11,487 nt of DNA from Thermoplasmatota archaeon (GCA_018334795.1 JAGXLH010000053.1:1-11487); one strand, 5' to 3'. Counted from the stretch's first letter, positions 1 to 7,090 are shown. Program-made: numbers and translations. The notes: generated by a model not told the origin, from the letters alone.

Positions 1-333
1 TTTTCTCTGACTTGGCTTGATAAATGTTGGAGTTGGAAATTAACTAGTTCTCCATTTGGTGGATCAATTGCTACAATTGGATGCACTGGCTTAAGCTGGC
101 AGGGAATTGAATTTGGTGGAGGTGGATCTGATTGGTTGGAACTAGAATTTTTCAAAGAATACGCGAATGGAACCACTATTTTAGGTGATATTTGGAAGAA
201 TGTAATTACAAAATATGTAGAAGAATTTCCTATTAATTGGGATACTCCATCGGGTGAAAAGTCATCTCTAGATGCAAAAACCGTGCAAGAATGGGCCTTA
301 ATTGGTGATCCAACATTAAAGATTAAGGTGTGA
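1..333 (+). CDS. Gingipain-like (C25 family) cysteine peptidase, C-terminal fragment
   Basis: The reading frame is open from the first base, so this is the 3' end (110 codons) of a gene that begins outside the window. It holds a Gly-rich stretch with SIATIGCTGLSW, an acidic/aromatic helix, and a final segment KTVQEWALIGDPTLKIKV. The pattern 'SIATIG.TG...' followed by 'KTVQEW.L.GDPTLKI' is what I know from the end of the catalytic region of archaeal C25 (gingipain-like) peptidases, which are exported and cleave proteins outside the cell. The catalytic His/Cys lie upstream and cannot be checked. It stops right after this segment, with no C-terminal membrane anchor or sorting domain. The next gene starts 4 nt after the stop, so the two are probably co-transcribed. 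Family assignment rests on recalled motif similarity. Confidence 0.7.
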   Translation, partial: FSLTWLDKCWSWKLTSSPFGGSIATIGCTGLSWQGIEFGGGGSDWLELEFFKEYANGTTILGDIWKNVITKYVEEFPINWDTPSGEKSSLDAKTVQEWALIGDPTLKIKV

Positions 334-337
334 AAGA

Positions 338-2236
338 ATGAATATGAAATCTAACGAATTTAAATTGTTAGTAATTGGTGCTGTTGCTATCCTTGTTTTT
401 TCTTTTGTCTATTTTTTTGTTTTCACCGAAAAACCTGTTGAAAAAAAAGAAGAGAAAATTGAGGAAGAGGTCCTTATTGATGATCGAATTTCACCATATA
501 CGAATCAAGGATTGGTTGTTCAGATTAAACGAATTAGAAATCGTGGTTTATTGGATAAAATGATTACTTTTGGTTTGAACTGGAAGAAGAAACCAACTTT
601 TTATTGGGTTAGTACGGTTGATGGAAAAACGCATGATAGTTCAAATATTGCTTCTGCGGGTGGAGAAGAGGGAAATGGTGTTTTTAATACGTGGGATTCA
701 TTTGGAGAAGATAGTAAAGCAAATTTTTATGTTGAGGATGAAAAAGAGACTTCACAGGTGACCATTAGTATTTTTGAACAAGAAAAAGTAGGGTTATTTG
801 GACGAAGAACACAAAGTATTGAAGTGGAAACTATTGATTTAATATATAATTTTAAAACGGGAAGATGGACTGGCGATGATTCGTTAAAGGATGATGATGG
901 ATATGGTCATGTAAGAAGGGAAACGTATGAGATTTGGTTTGAACTGTATCAATCAGACAGTGATCATGATAAGATCCCGTATTGGACTGAAGTAAATGTG
1001 CTGGGTACTGATCCATTGGTTGATGATTCTAAGTTGGATCCTGATGAGGATGGAATTCCTACTGCTTGGGAATGGAAATGGGGTTATGATCCACACTCCT
1101 ATGATGATCATATCAATTTAGATCCAGATATTGATGGCATTGAAAATAGTGAAGAATACAAAATGAGAAAGTATTATGCTGCTCCATTTCAACAGGATAT
1201 GTATCTAGAGATTGATGGCATGCACAAGGGTGGATTATTAGAATGTGATTTCCGCGATCATGTTTCTTACGAAGAAACACATCAAATGTTAATTGAACGA
1301 TTCGCTCAACATGGAATAAACTTATATATTGATTATGGCTGGCCGGATGGGCCGATTAACGGTGGAGGAGAATTATTAGAATACATGAAAGTTAATGATG
1401 ATACTGTTGGGCATCATCATAATAAATTTTATCAACATCATTTTTCAGATGATCGCAAAGGAATCTTTCGTTATTGTAGTATTGTGGTTAATGCAGGATT
1501 TATTAGTCCTGGTGATTTCAATTACTATGATCATATCATGATTGATAGTGGATCGAAATTAATGATGAAACGTCTTGCATTCACTGAAAAATATCGAAAG
1601 GTACTTCTTGCAAAAGGAATCTTGCATGAATTAGGTCATTCCATAGGATTCATGCCATGTAATTTCTATGGAGTTGACATTCAGGATGGTAAGCAGGATG
1701 TTAAATGGCCAACTCAATTAACTAAAGAAGAATACGATAGCTACGGTGAACAGTATTATAGCATTATGAATTATAATTATATTTTTGGTCCTACAAAAAA
1801 ACAAATTCGTTGTTTTGATTACTCTGATGGAAGTAATGGAGCTCCTTATGATCGGAATGATTGGGATTATGTGTATGTGCCTGCATTTCAAACAGATCAG
1901 CCGGGTTATGAGGAAGCAATCCCAGATATAGATGAAACATTTGAGGATGTGGAAATTGAAGAAATTGATGGTGATCTCTTCCTTAAAGGTTGGATTTATA
2001 ATGAAACTGTAACTCGATTAAATGAAGAAAAGTTACCACAGTTATCATTTGTGCCACATGTGGATTGCGAATACCGAGTGTATGTAAAACAAAAGGAAAC
2101 TGTTAACGGGAATACAAATCGAATTCGAGTATATGCAAGACCAAATGTTGCTCCAACCTTTGCTGAATTCATCTTGATTTTCGAAGGAAAAATAAACAAA
2201 GACCTTTCAATTCAATTACCTGATGTTACTGATTAA
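338..2236 (+). CDS. Membrane-anchored zinc metallopeptidase with thrombospondin-3-like Ca2+ repeats
   Basis: 632 residues. Residues about 9-29 form one hydrophobic segment followed by a Lys/Glu-rich stalk (31-45), so it is probably a signal anchor with the rest outside the cell. Residues about 45-200 are an uncharacterised, mostly beta-like domain. Residues about 206-275 contain Asp-rich repeats (DSDHDKIPYWTE, LDPDEDGIPTAWE, LDPDIDGIENSEEY) of thrombospondin type 3 calcium-binding type. The catalytic region has H430-E431-L-G-H434 plus S-I-G and, 43 residues on, SIMNY with M477 as a candidate Met-turn, the arrangement of metzincin-like zinc peptidases. The usual third ligand (HExxHxxGxxH/D) is replaced here (HELGHSIGFMP), so another residue must complete the site. 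A DRNDWDYV segment follows. The ATG is 4 nt after the previous stop, with no strong Shine-Dalgarno, so translational coupling is likely. The substrate is unknown. Confidence 0.8.
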   Translation: MNMKSNEFKLLVIGAVAILVFSFVYFFVFTEKPVEKKEEKIEEEVLIDDRISPYTNQGLVVQIKRIRNRGLLDKMITFGLNWKKKPTFYWVSTVDGKTHDSSNIASAGGEEGNGVFNTWDSFGEDSKANFYVEDEKETSQVTISIFEQEKVGLFGRRTQSIEVETIDLIYNFKTGRWTGDDSLKDDDGYGHVRRETYEIWFELYQSDSDHDKIPYWTEVNVLGTDPLVDDSKLDPDEDGIPTAWEWKWGYDPHSYDDHINLDPDIDGIENSEEYKMRKYYAAPFQQDMYLEIDGMHKGGLLECDFRDHVSYEETHQMLIERFAQHGINLYIDYGWPDGPINGGGELLEYMKVNDDTVGHHHNKFYQHHFSDDRKGIFRYCSIVVNAGFISPGDFNYYDHIMIDSGSKLMMKRLAFTEKYRKVLLAKGILHELGHSIGFMPCNFYGVDIQDGKQDVKWPTQLTKEEYDSYGEQYYSIMNYNYIFGPTKKQIRCFDYSDGSNGAPYDRNDWDYVYVPAFQTDQPGYEEAIPDIDETFEDVEIEEIDGDLFLKGWIYNETVTRLNEEKLPQLSFVPHVDCEYRVYVKQKETVNGNTNRIRVYARPNVAPTFAEFILIFEGKINKDLSIQLPDVTD

Positions 2237-2253
2237 AGAGGAGATATGAAAAA

Positions 2254-5200
2254 ATGAATTTATTTACTAAAAACCATTTTTCTTTCTTTCTTTTTGTTTG
2301 TGTTTGTTTTTGCTTACTCAATCCATTTTCAGTTGCCAATCATACTATCAAAGAATCTTCAATTTCTGATGTACATTCCTTTGAAAAAGTAAAGATTACT
2401 GGGGATGTGAGTGATATAGAATGTGAAAATGATTCTTTAGAAAATTATTGTTATTGTTTTGCGATACCAGTACAAGATTTTTCAGAAAAACATGGTAGGA
2501 GTAAAGAATCCTCAGTATGCAAGCTTGTTAATGATCTTTTGCGGATGAATATTTCAGTATATTATTCGTTATCAAATTTTTCATCTGATGTTGTAACTAC
2601 TGCTTCAAATAAGTCTTTTTATCATACATTTTCTAAAGGAACAGTTTTGATTCCATTTATAGGAAATCAATCAAAAGATGTTCTACTGTCAATTATTATT
2701 TCTGATTATGCAGGAAATCATGAATTATCAATGATAACACCAATTGAAATCTATATGATCCTTGATTCGTTTTCGATTTCTGTTTTACCATTGAATCATT
2801 CTCAGATTGGTTTGTATTTTGGCCATTATATTAGTCACATGTCACTGAATTATTACCTTGAAAGTATAATCAACTCTGGTTTTTTAGATTTTCAAATAAT
2901 CACTGACGAAACCTTTGTTCAAAAAGTGAATAATTCGAACATAAATGTGTTGATCTGGCCTGGGGGTAATACTGGACTTTCTAAAATTGAATATGCAAAG
3001 ACTCTTGTAAAAGAAGAAAACTTTGATAGATTAGAACGATTTATAGATAATGGTGGGGGATATATTGGTTCTTGTTATGGTGCTAGTGTTATTTCTTCTG
3101 GTATTTTTGTTCCATTTTCAAAAGTACTTTCAAAAATCAAGATGATTCCTTCTTTTGGTTTTTTATCTCTTATTCCAAGTAGTTTTTTTGCGTTGGGATA
3201 TGGCGGTCATAATACTGTTTCGTTTAAAAATAATAGTCATCCGATTTTTTTTGGAGTACCAAATCAGACCACGACGTTTCATGCTTCTAGTCCTATTTTT
3301 TCTTGGGTTCAAAATGAGAATGATGTATTAGCTAGCTTAACTGATTTTGATATTGCGTGGTATAATCCAATGATTCAAGGGGTGAATTCTAAATTCTTGG
3401 ATGCTTATTTTCAGTCTTGTTTAGGAATGCCGATCTGGCTGAGTAAAACATATGGTAAAGGAAAAATTATCGCATTTGGGGATCATCCTGAGTTTATCTT
3501 AAACGCGGTCAATAATAAAATTTTACATAATGCAGTCTATTTTACTACCTCAAAAACGAAATCCGATTTGTGTTTCCTTGAGCATTATTCTCTTTCCTTT
3601 GTATCTCATCTTTTCTCTAATTCTAATCGTACCTTTTCAAGTTTAGCCTCTTCATTATCTGAATATGTTGAAAATGTTAACCATTTGAGTGATGATATTC
3701 AAAAGAACTGCAAAATCATTGATCAGCTTCAAACAACGATGTATAGGTTATCCTTAGGTCTTTTTTTAGAACACAAAATATCTTCAGATACTAGAGGTCT
3801 TTTAGAAAATCCGTTTTATGATTCGTTTGAACGATGGATATATAAGTTCAAAAATGCATTTGAAAAATTTGAAAAAGTACTAGTTACAACAAATTTAAGC
3901 AAGCACGGTGATATCGAGTACTATTTTGAGAATTTAAATGAGACGTTATCATGGTTATTGCATGAAACTAATCATATCATAAAATTGGAAAAAGAATTAT
4001 CAAGTGAATCATCCATTTTTCATTCATATTTATTAGTGGATACATTGCGAACGAGAAAAAGATCCCAAGAGTTAGAAAACCTTTTAAAATCAACGTATGC
4101 AAAATTAATTCGTCTTTGGCCTGAAACTCTTTGTTTATCAAAAACTCTTTGGTATGAATATGAGCAAGATTGTTTCCTTGAAGAATTGCAAAATAATAAA
4201 GAAGTTGATTCTTCTTTTTTTGCATTGACTAAGAAAAAGGATGAGTATTCTGGAAATATTCTTTATGTCAATAGATCATTTATTGGTGGAAATGGATCTA
4301 TTACTTCACCATTTCACAGTATTCAAGATGCACTTGACGTTGCAAAAACAAATGATACCATTCGAGTTCATCCTGGGTTTTATACTGAGAAATTACTTAT
4401 TGAAACATCAATTTGTTTGGAAGGTGTTGATAAAAAAACCACAATTATCGATGGACAGAAAACTCCTCAGCATACAGTATTTGTCACTGCGGATCATGTA
4501 ACAATAACCGGGTTTACCATTCAAAATTCATCAATTAAACGATATTCGTGTGGTATCTGTGTGTACTCCTCATATAACACAATTTCTGGTAATGTTTTCA
4601 CTCAAAACTTTGTTGGTTATGGGATGGGTCAGGCAGCATCATATAATCGTATTTCAAACAATGAGTTTTACAATAACAGTTATATGGGTGCAGCGGTAGA
4701 TAGTCCTCTGCAAAAAAACAATCATTATATGAATAATCTGTTTTATGATAATCCGTATTATGGTTTATTTATTTTGAATTCAAAGACTCTCGTTGAAGAT
4801 AACCGATTTTTTGATGATGGAATAACAATTGCATCCGATGGTCAACCCTTACAAATTATGTTTGAAAATAATACGATTAATAATCTTCCATTGCTTTGCT
4901 TTCAAAACCAATCTTTTATAACATTGAATGACGCTGAGATGGGTAGTCTCATTTTGGCGAATTGTTCTTCAAGTAAGATAACCGGTTATCGGTTTTGTGA
5001 TACTGACACTTCAGTTTTTTTGATAAATTGTGAAAATATTTCAATTAATAAGTGTTCTTTTGATCGGACACTTAATGGTATCATTTCCTGTTTCTCAAAA
5101 AATATCACGATTGCTGAAAATGATTTTCAAAATATAAATGATACCTCGATTAGTTATCAATTCAGTTCCCAAGGAACTATACAACATAATAGTATTTCAC

Positions 5201-5523
5201 AGAATAGGGTAGGATTGTATTCTTTTGATTGTTTTCAAAACCAAATACTGAATAATACAATTAAAAATAATGATGTCGGTGTGTCATTATGGTCCCAAAA
5301 GAACAGTCATAACCCTGGTCAAAACAATATTGAAAATAATTTGTTTATGAACAATAATCAACATGCATATGCCACGGGAAAAAACCACTGGATCAATAAC
5401 TATTTTGATGATTGGATAGGATTAAACAATCATTTTCTTAAAACAATTCCTTATTTCATTAGTGGAAAATTAGGTAAAAACATAGATTACCAACCTGAGG
5501 ACAAGAGATTCTGTAAAAAATAA
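2254..5523 (+). CDS. Secreted fusion: class I glutamine-amidotransferase-like (BPL_N type) domain plus right-handed beta-helix
   Basis: 1089 residues, preceded by GAGGAG (2238-2243) about 10 nt upstream of the ATG. Residues 1-28 are a signal peptide, likely cut after SVA. Residues about 30-180 look like a beta-sandwich (ISDYAGNHEL recalls Ig-like 'D.aGN' motifs). Residues about 185-425 match the biotin-protein-ligase N-terminal/class I amidotransferase fold: VLIWPGGN, then GGGYIGSCYGAS with nucleophile C274, then IIAFGDHPE giving H411 and E413, so a Cys-His-Glu triad is present. Residues about 425-660 are predicted largely helical. From about 669 (ILYVNRSF, SPFHSIQDAL, DTIRVHPGFY) to the end is a parallel beta-helix of the NosD/pectate-lyase kind, with many N-N-x-[FI] turns and an ending NNYFDDWIG common in archaeal beta-helix proteins. 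Many N-x-S/T sequons fit an exported glycoprotein. No C-terminal anchor is seen. The likely role is carbohydrate or surface binding or cleavage; the amidotransferase substrate is unknown. Confidence 0.82.
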   Translation: MNLFTKNHFSFFLFVCVCFCLLNPFSVANHTIKESSISDVHSFEKVKITGDVSDIECENDSLENYCYCFAIPVQDFSEKHGRSKESSVCKLVNDLLRMNISVYYSLSNFSSDVVTTASNKSFYHTFSKGTVLIPFIGNQSKDVLLSIIISDYAGNHELSMITPIEIYMILDSFSISVLPLNHSQIGLYFGHYISHMSLNYYLESIINSGFLDFQIITDETFVQKVNNSNINVLIWPGGNTGLSKIEYAKTLVKEENFDRLERFIDNGGGYIGSCYGASVISSGIFVPFSKVLSKIKMIPSFGFLSLIPSSFFALGYGGHNTVSFKNNSHPIFFGVPNQTTTFHASSPIFSWVQNENDVLASLTDFDIAWYNPMIQGVNSKFLDAYFQSCLGMPIWLSKTYGKGKIIAFGDHPEFILNAVNNKILHNAVYFTTSKTKSDLCFLEHYSLSFVSHLFSNSNRTFSSLASSLSEYVENVNHLSDDIQKNCKIIDQLQTTMYRLSLGLFLEHKISSDTRGLLENPFYDSFERWIYKFKNAFEKFEKVLVTTNLSKHGDIEYYFENLNETLSWLLHETNHIIKLEKELSSESSIFHSYLLVDTLRTRKRSQELENLLKSTYAKLIRLWPETLCLSKTLWYEYEQDCFLEELQNNKEVDSSFFALTKKKDEYSGNILYVNRSFIGGNGSITSPFHSIQDALDVAKTNDTIRVHPGFYTEKLLIETSICLEGVDKKTTIIDGQKTPQHTVFVTADHVTITGFTIQNSSIKRYSCGICVYSSYNTISGNVFTQNFVGYGMGQAASYNRISNNEFYNNSYMGAAVDSPLQKNNHYMNNLFYDNPYYGLFILNSKTLVEDNRFFDDGITIASDGQPLQIMFENNTINNLPLLCFQNQSFITLNDAEMGSLILANCSSSKITGYRFCDTDTSVFLINCENISINKCSFDRTLNGIISCFSKNITIAENDFQNINDTSISYQFSSQGTIQHNSISQNRVGLYSFDCFQNQILNNTIKNNDVGVSLWSQKNSHNPGQNNIENNLFMNNNQHAYATGKNHWINNYFDDWIGLNNHFLKTIPYFISGKLGKNIDYQPEDKRFCKK

Positions 5524-5541
5524 GGTATTTACAACACCTAC

Positions 5542-5548
5542 TTTTTTT
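5542..5548 (+). terminator. T-tract after the beta-helix gene
   Basis: Seven consecutive T follow the stop codon by about 18 nt, after a weak AGGT...ACCT stem. T-tracts alone can terminate archaeal RNA polymerase. The position between two same-strand genes suggests that transcription of the upstream operon drops here. Confidence 0.35.
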
Positions 5549-5559
5549 CTATCAAAAAA

Positions 5560-5584
5560 TATAAACATAATGAGGATATAAATA
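5560..5584 (+). promoter_or_regulatory. TATA-like boxes before the caspase-like gene
   Basis: Two A/T boxes, TATAAA (5560-5565) and TATAAATA (5577-5584), lie upstream of the ATG at 5603. From the first, a start about 25 nt downstream would give a leader of roughly 15 nt that includes the AGAAGGA Shine-Dalgarno. From the second, the transcript would be nearly leaderless. The region is A/T-rich throughout, so this is a composition-prone call. Confidence 0.35.
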
Positions 5585-5602
5585 ATGTAGAAGGAATTGT
5601 CT

Positions 5603-6544
5603 ATGAACTTTAAACGAGTAATCGGGTCATCTACTAGTATCCATTTGTTTTTTGGTTTGATTTTTTTTGGCTTACTAGTAAGTTCCAGTATTTCAACAGG
5701 TTTTATTACTCCATCATTTCGATCTTTTTATTCAGGTACTTTTGATTCTACTGAAACTGATGATGTTGAATATTGGGCTCTTTTGATTGCTGTTGGAGTT
5801 TATGAACATGTACCTGAAATGAATCGGCCGACTATGCTGCAAGAGGTAGCAAATTTTGAGGATTTGTTACTTTCAACGGAGAACTTTGATGCAGATCATA
5901 TTAAAGTGATAAAAGCTGAGGAAGCAACGGTTATCAACATTTTTAAGGGCTTTAGATGGCTTGATGATCAGGAAGATGAAAATGATATTTCACTTGTGTA
6001 TTTGACTACGCATGGTTTTCCACATTGGTGGGACCGACCTCCTTTTGATGAATCAGATGGAAGAGATGAAGCATTAGCAACTTATCGAGGTTTTTTACCT
6101 ATTGAAAGCCCGTTTCGTTGGGAGCATATGTCTAATCCTTTTGGCATCATTCTTGATGATCAATTCAATCATTGGTTTAACAATCTTGAATCTCAAGGTG
6201 TTGGAGTAATTGTTGATAGTTGTCATAGTGGAGGTTTCAATGATTATTTTTCGTTTCAACAGGAGATAGAACCCAATCAATTTGCTATTGATTTTGCTAA
6301 AGAATTACAAGGGCAAAATAGGATAGTTGTTACTAGTGTTCCAGAAGAGGACGTGTCGTATGGTTCGTATTTCAGTCATTATTTGATTCAAGGAATGTAT
6401 GGACCTGCGGATACAGATCATGATGATATTGTTACCATGGAAGAAGCATTTGTTTATGCTAAGGATCGAGTGGAAAGTCAAACTCGAATGAATCCTCAAA
6501 TCTTTGATCATTATCCAGGTGAATTACCTGTAACATATATCTAA
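5603..6544 (+). CDS. Secreted caspase/metacaspase-like (C14-type) cysteine peptidase with EF-hand-like loop
   Basis: 313 residues from the ATG at 5603. An in-frame TTG at 5597 is less likely because AGAAGGA (5589-5595) sits 7 nt before the ATG but only 1-2 nt before the TTG. An N-terminal hydrophobic stretch (about 14-32) is a signal peptide or anchor. The caspase-hemoglobinase fold is shown by ALLIAVGVY, LVYLTTHG with catalytic H137, DESDGRDE (149-156), an IILDD segment, and GVIVDSCHSGG with catalytic C207. C207 is the only cysteine in the protein. DESDG.DE followed by a DD motif and DSCHSG is typical of metacaspase-like proteins, which often bind Ca2+ and prefer basic P1 residues; the preference here is inferred. 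Residues 270-281 (DTDHDDIVTMEE) have canonical EF-hand ligand spacing. It follows other exported hydrolases and probably acts outside the cell in protein breakdown or zymogen processing. Confidence 0.82.
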   Translation: MNFKRVIGSSTSIHLFFGLIFFGLLVSSSISTGFITPSFRSFYSGTFDSTETDDVEYWALLIAVGVYEHVPEMNRPTMLQEVANFEDLLLSTENFDADHIKVIKAEEATVINIFKGFRWLDDQEDENDISLVYLTTHGFPHWWDRPPFDESDGRDEALATYRGFLPIESPFRWEHMSNPFGIILDDQFNHWFNNLESQGVGVIVDSCHSGGFNDYFSFQQEIEPNQFAIDFAKELQGQNRIVVTSVPEEDVSYGSYFSHYLIQGMYGPADTDHDDIVTMEEAFVYAKDRVESQTRMNPQIFDHYPGELPVTYI

Positions 6545-6612
6545 GAATGAAACAGGAAAAGAATTACCATACATTGATTAAGCACATGTTCATTCTGATG
6601 TGAATAATTTTT
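6544..6612 (+). terminator. Hairpin and T-rich tail after the caspase-like gene
   Basis: AGAATGAA (6544-6551) and TTCATTCT (6589-6596) are perfect inverted copies, extended by CA/TG across a one-base bulge. A T-rich stretch with TTTTT at about 6608-6612 follows. It starts at the stop codon, so it may be a 3' end or stability element for the upstream mRNA. The loop is long (about 37 nt), which weakens the call. Confidence 0.35.
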
Positions 6613-6613
6613 G

Positions 6614-6623
6614 TTATTTAAAA
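6614..6623 (+). promoter_or_regulatory. TATA-like box for the structured RNA candidate
   Basis: TTATTTAAAA lies about 25 nt upstream of position 6643, which is where the first helix of the structured RNA begins. That spacing is what an archaeal TATA box needs. The surrounding sequence is A/T-rich, so the match could be chance. Confidence 0.35.
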
Positions 6624-6640
6624 AAAGATTGTAGTGCTTT

Positions 6641-6767
6641 AGGCACATCCCATGTCAAACCGGTATAAGAAGGAAGTGAGAAGGAAAGTCTGGGGAAACT
6701 TCTCATATCCTGCGGTTGAGATGGGATGGTGATGCACTCCTTAAAAAACTACCAGCCCAGACTTTTT
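6641..6767 (+). ncRNA. Candidate structured non-coding RNA with loop-to-tail pseudoknot
   Basis: Successive nested pairings build one long interrupted hairpin: CATCCCAT (6646-6653) with ATGGGATG (6721-6728); AACCG (6658-6662) with CGGTT (6713-6717), plus TC/GA across a bulge; AGGA (6671-6674) with TCCT (6708-6711); TGAGAAG (6677-6683) with CTTCTCA (6699-6705). The 15-nt apical loop (6684-6698) contains AAAGTCTGGG (6685-6694), perfectly complementary over 10 nt to CCCAGACTTT (6756-6765) downstream of the hairpin. This makes a pseudoknot or two alternative folds, and the last pairing runs into a T-tract like an intrinsic terminator. A G-U pair at 6676/6706 and the TATA-like box at 6614-6623 slightly favour the + strand. 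A minus-strand RNA is also possible: TATA-like box near 6804, GTGC/GCAC hairpin and seven T at its 3' end near 6627-6621. It matches no RNA family I can name with confidence. Confidence 0.5.
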
Positions 6768-6799
6768 GATTTCTTCTACTACGATGGATACGTTGCGTG

Positions 6800-6807
6800 T
6801 TTAAATA
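6800..6807. promoter_or_regulatory. TATA-like box TTTAAATA, possibly bidirectional
   Basis: TTTAAATA is close to the archaeal TATA consensus and nearly self-complementary. On the minus strand it is preceded by a purine-rich CGAAAAAG stretch resembling a BRE, and would start a transcript near 6779 that reads through the structured element. On the plus strand it would start near 6827, giving a leader of about 165 nt before the 31-codon ORF. Confidence 0.35.
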
Positions 6808-6888
6808 TCTTTTTCGCAGGTAGGTATGCAGTTACTGATTTTGTTGTCAAAAATCTGATGTTTTTTCATTGATTTTTTGATTTAATAA

Positions 6889-6906
6889 AACTGTTTTGTA
6901 ACAGTT
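6889..6906. repeat. Perfect 7-bp inverted repeat, AACTGTT-TTGT-AACAGTT
   Basis: AACTGTT (6889-6895) and AACAGTT (6900-6906) are perfect inverted copies separated by TTGT. It could be an operator for a dimeric regulator or an RNA hairpin in the leader of the small ORF at 6993. There is no T-tract directly after it, so a terminator is unlikely. Confidence 0.4.
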
Positions 6907-6992
6907 ATGAATCAAGGTTAAAAAGAGAAAAAATAGGCATGTTTTTAAGAGATAAATCGTTACTCTTTTTGAAGGGTGAGGAGTGCAACCAA

Positions 6993-7088
6993 ATGAAGAA
7001 AAAGATTACGTATACAGTACCCAAGCAGATTCCGTTATTTGAGGAGAACGATGATGGTAAATTAAAACGATACGATCATTCCTCATAA
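6993..7088 (+). CDS. Small protein of 31 residues, unknown function
   Basis: ATG to TAA, 31 codons: it begins MKKKITYTVPKQIPLFEE and ends in a polar, charged tail (KLKRYDHSS). No signal peptide, membrane segment or cysteine is present. What supports it as a gene is its setting: GGGTGAGGAG (6974-6983) is a strong match to the archaeal Shine-Dalgarno, about 10 nt before the ATG; a TTTTTAAG box (6942-6949) sits about 45-50 nt upstream; and a T-tract (7091-7097) follows the stop. The frame is short enough to arise by chance, and I do not recognise the sequence. Confidence 0.5.
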   Translation: MKKKITYTVPKQIPLFEENDDGKLKRYDHSS

Positions 7089-7090
7089 CC

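Larger units (their letters stand above)
6545..6992. other. Non-coding region of about 450 bp with structured elements
   Basis: I see no convincing protein gene here. From left to right it contains a post-stop hairpin (6544-6596), a TATA-like box (6614-6623), the structured RNA candidate (6641-6767), a palindromic TATA-like box TTTAAATA (6800-6807) usable on either strand, a T-rich stretch, and a perfect 7-bp hairpin (6889-6906). The last 40 bases hold the leader and Shine-Dalgarno of a 31-codon ORF. Confidence 0.7.

Noticed and set aside
136..333. A separate 65-residue gene starting at a TTG at 136
   Set aside because: The frame is open to the left edge and the upstream codons continue the same C25-like sequence, so it is the end of a longer gene.
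5597..5602. TTG start adding two residues to the caspase-like protein
   Set aside because: The Shine-Dalgarno AGAAGGA is too close to the TTG and well placed for the ATG at 5603.
6690..6765. Known riboswitches: cobalamin (GGGGAAA, GGTGATGCACTCC), fluoride (GATGGTGATGCACTCC) or FMN (AGGATATG on the minus strand)
   Set aside because: Each match is a short fragment without the rest of the consensus, and no related transporter or biosynthesis gene lies downstream.
6671..6767. Archaeal RNase P RNA, because AAGGAAAGTCTGGGG recalls the conserved region I and pairs with a downstream strand as in helix P4
   Set aside because: Only about 60 nt separate the two strands, the other conserved regions and the P1/P2 end pairing are not visible, and the whole element is about 125 nt. 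An Rfam scan would settle it; I do not call it.
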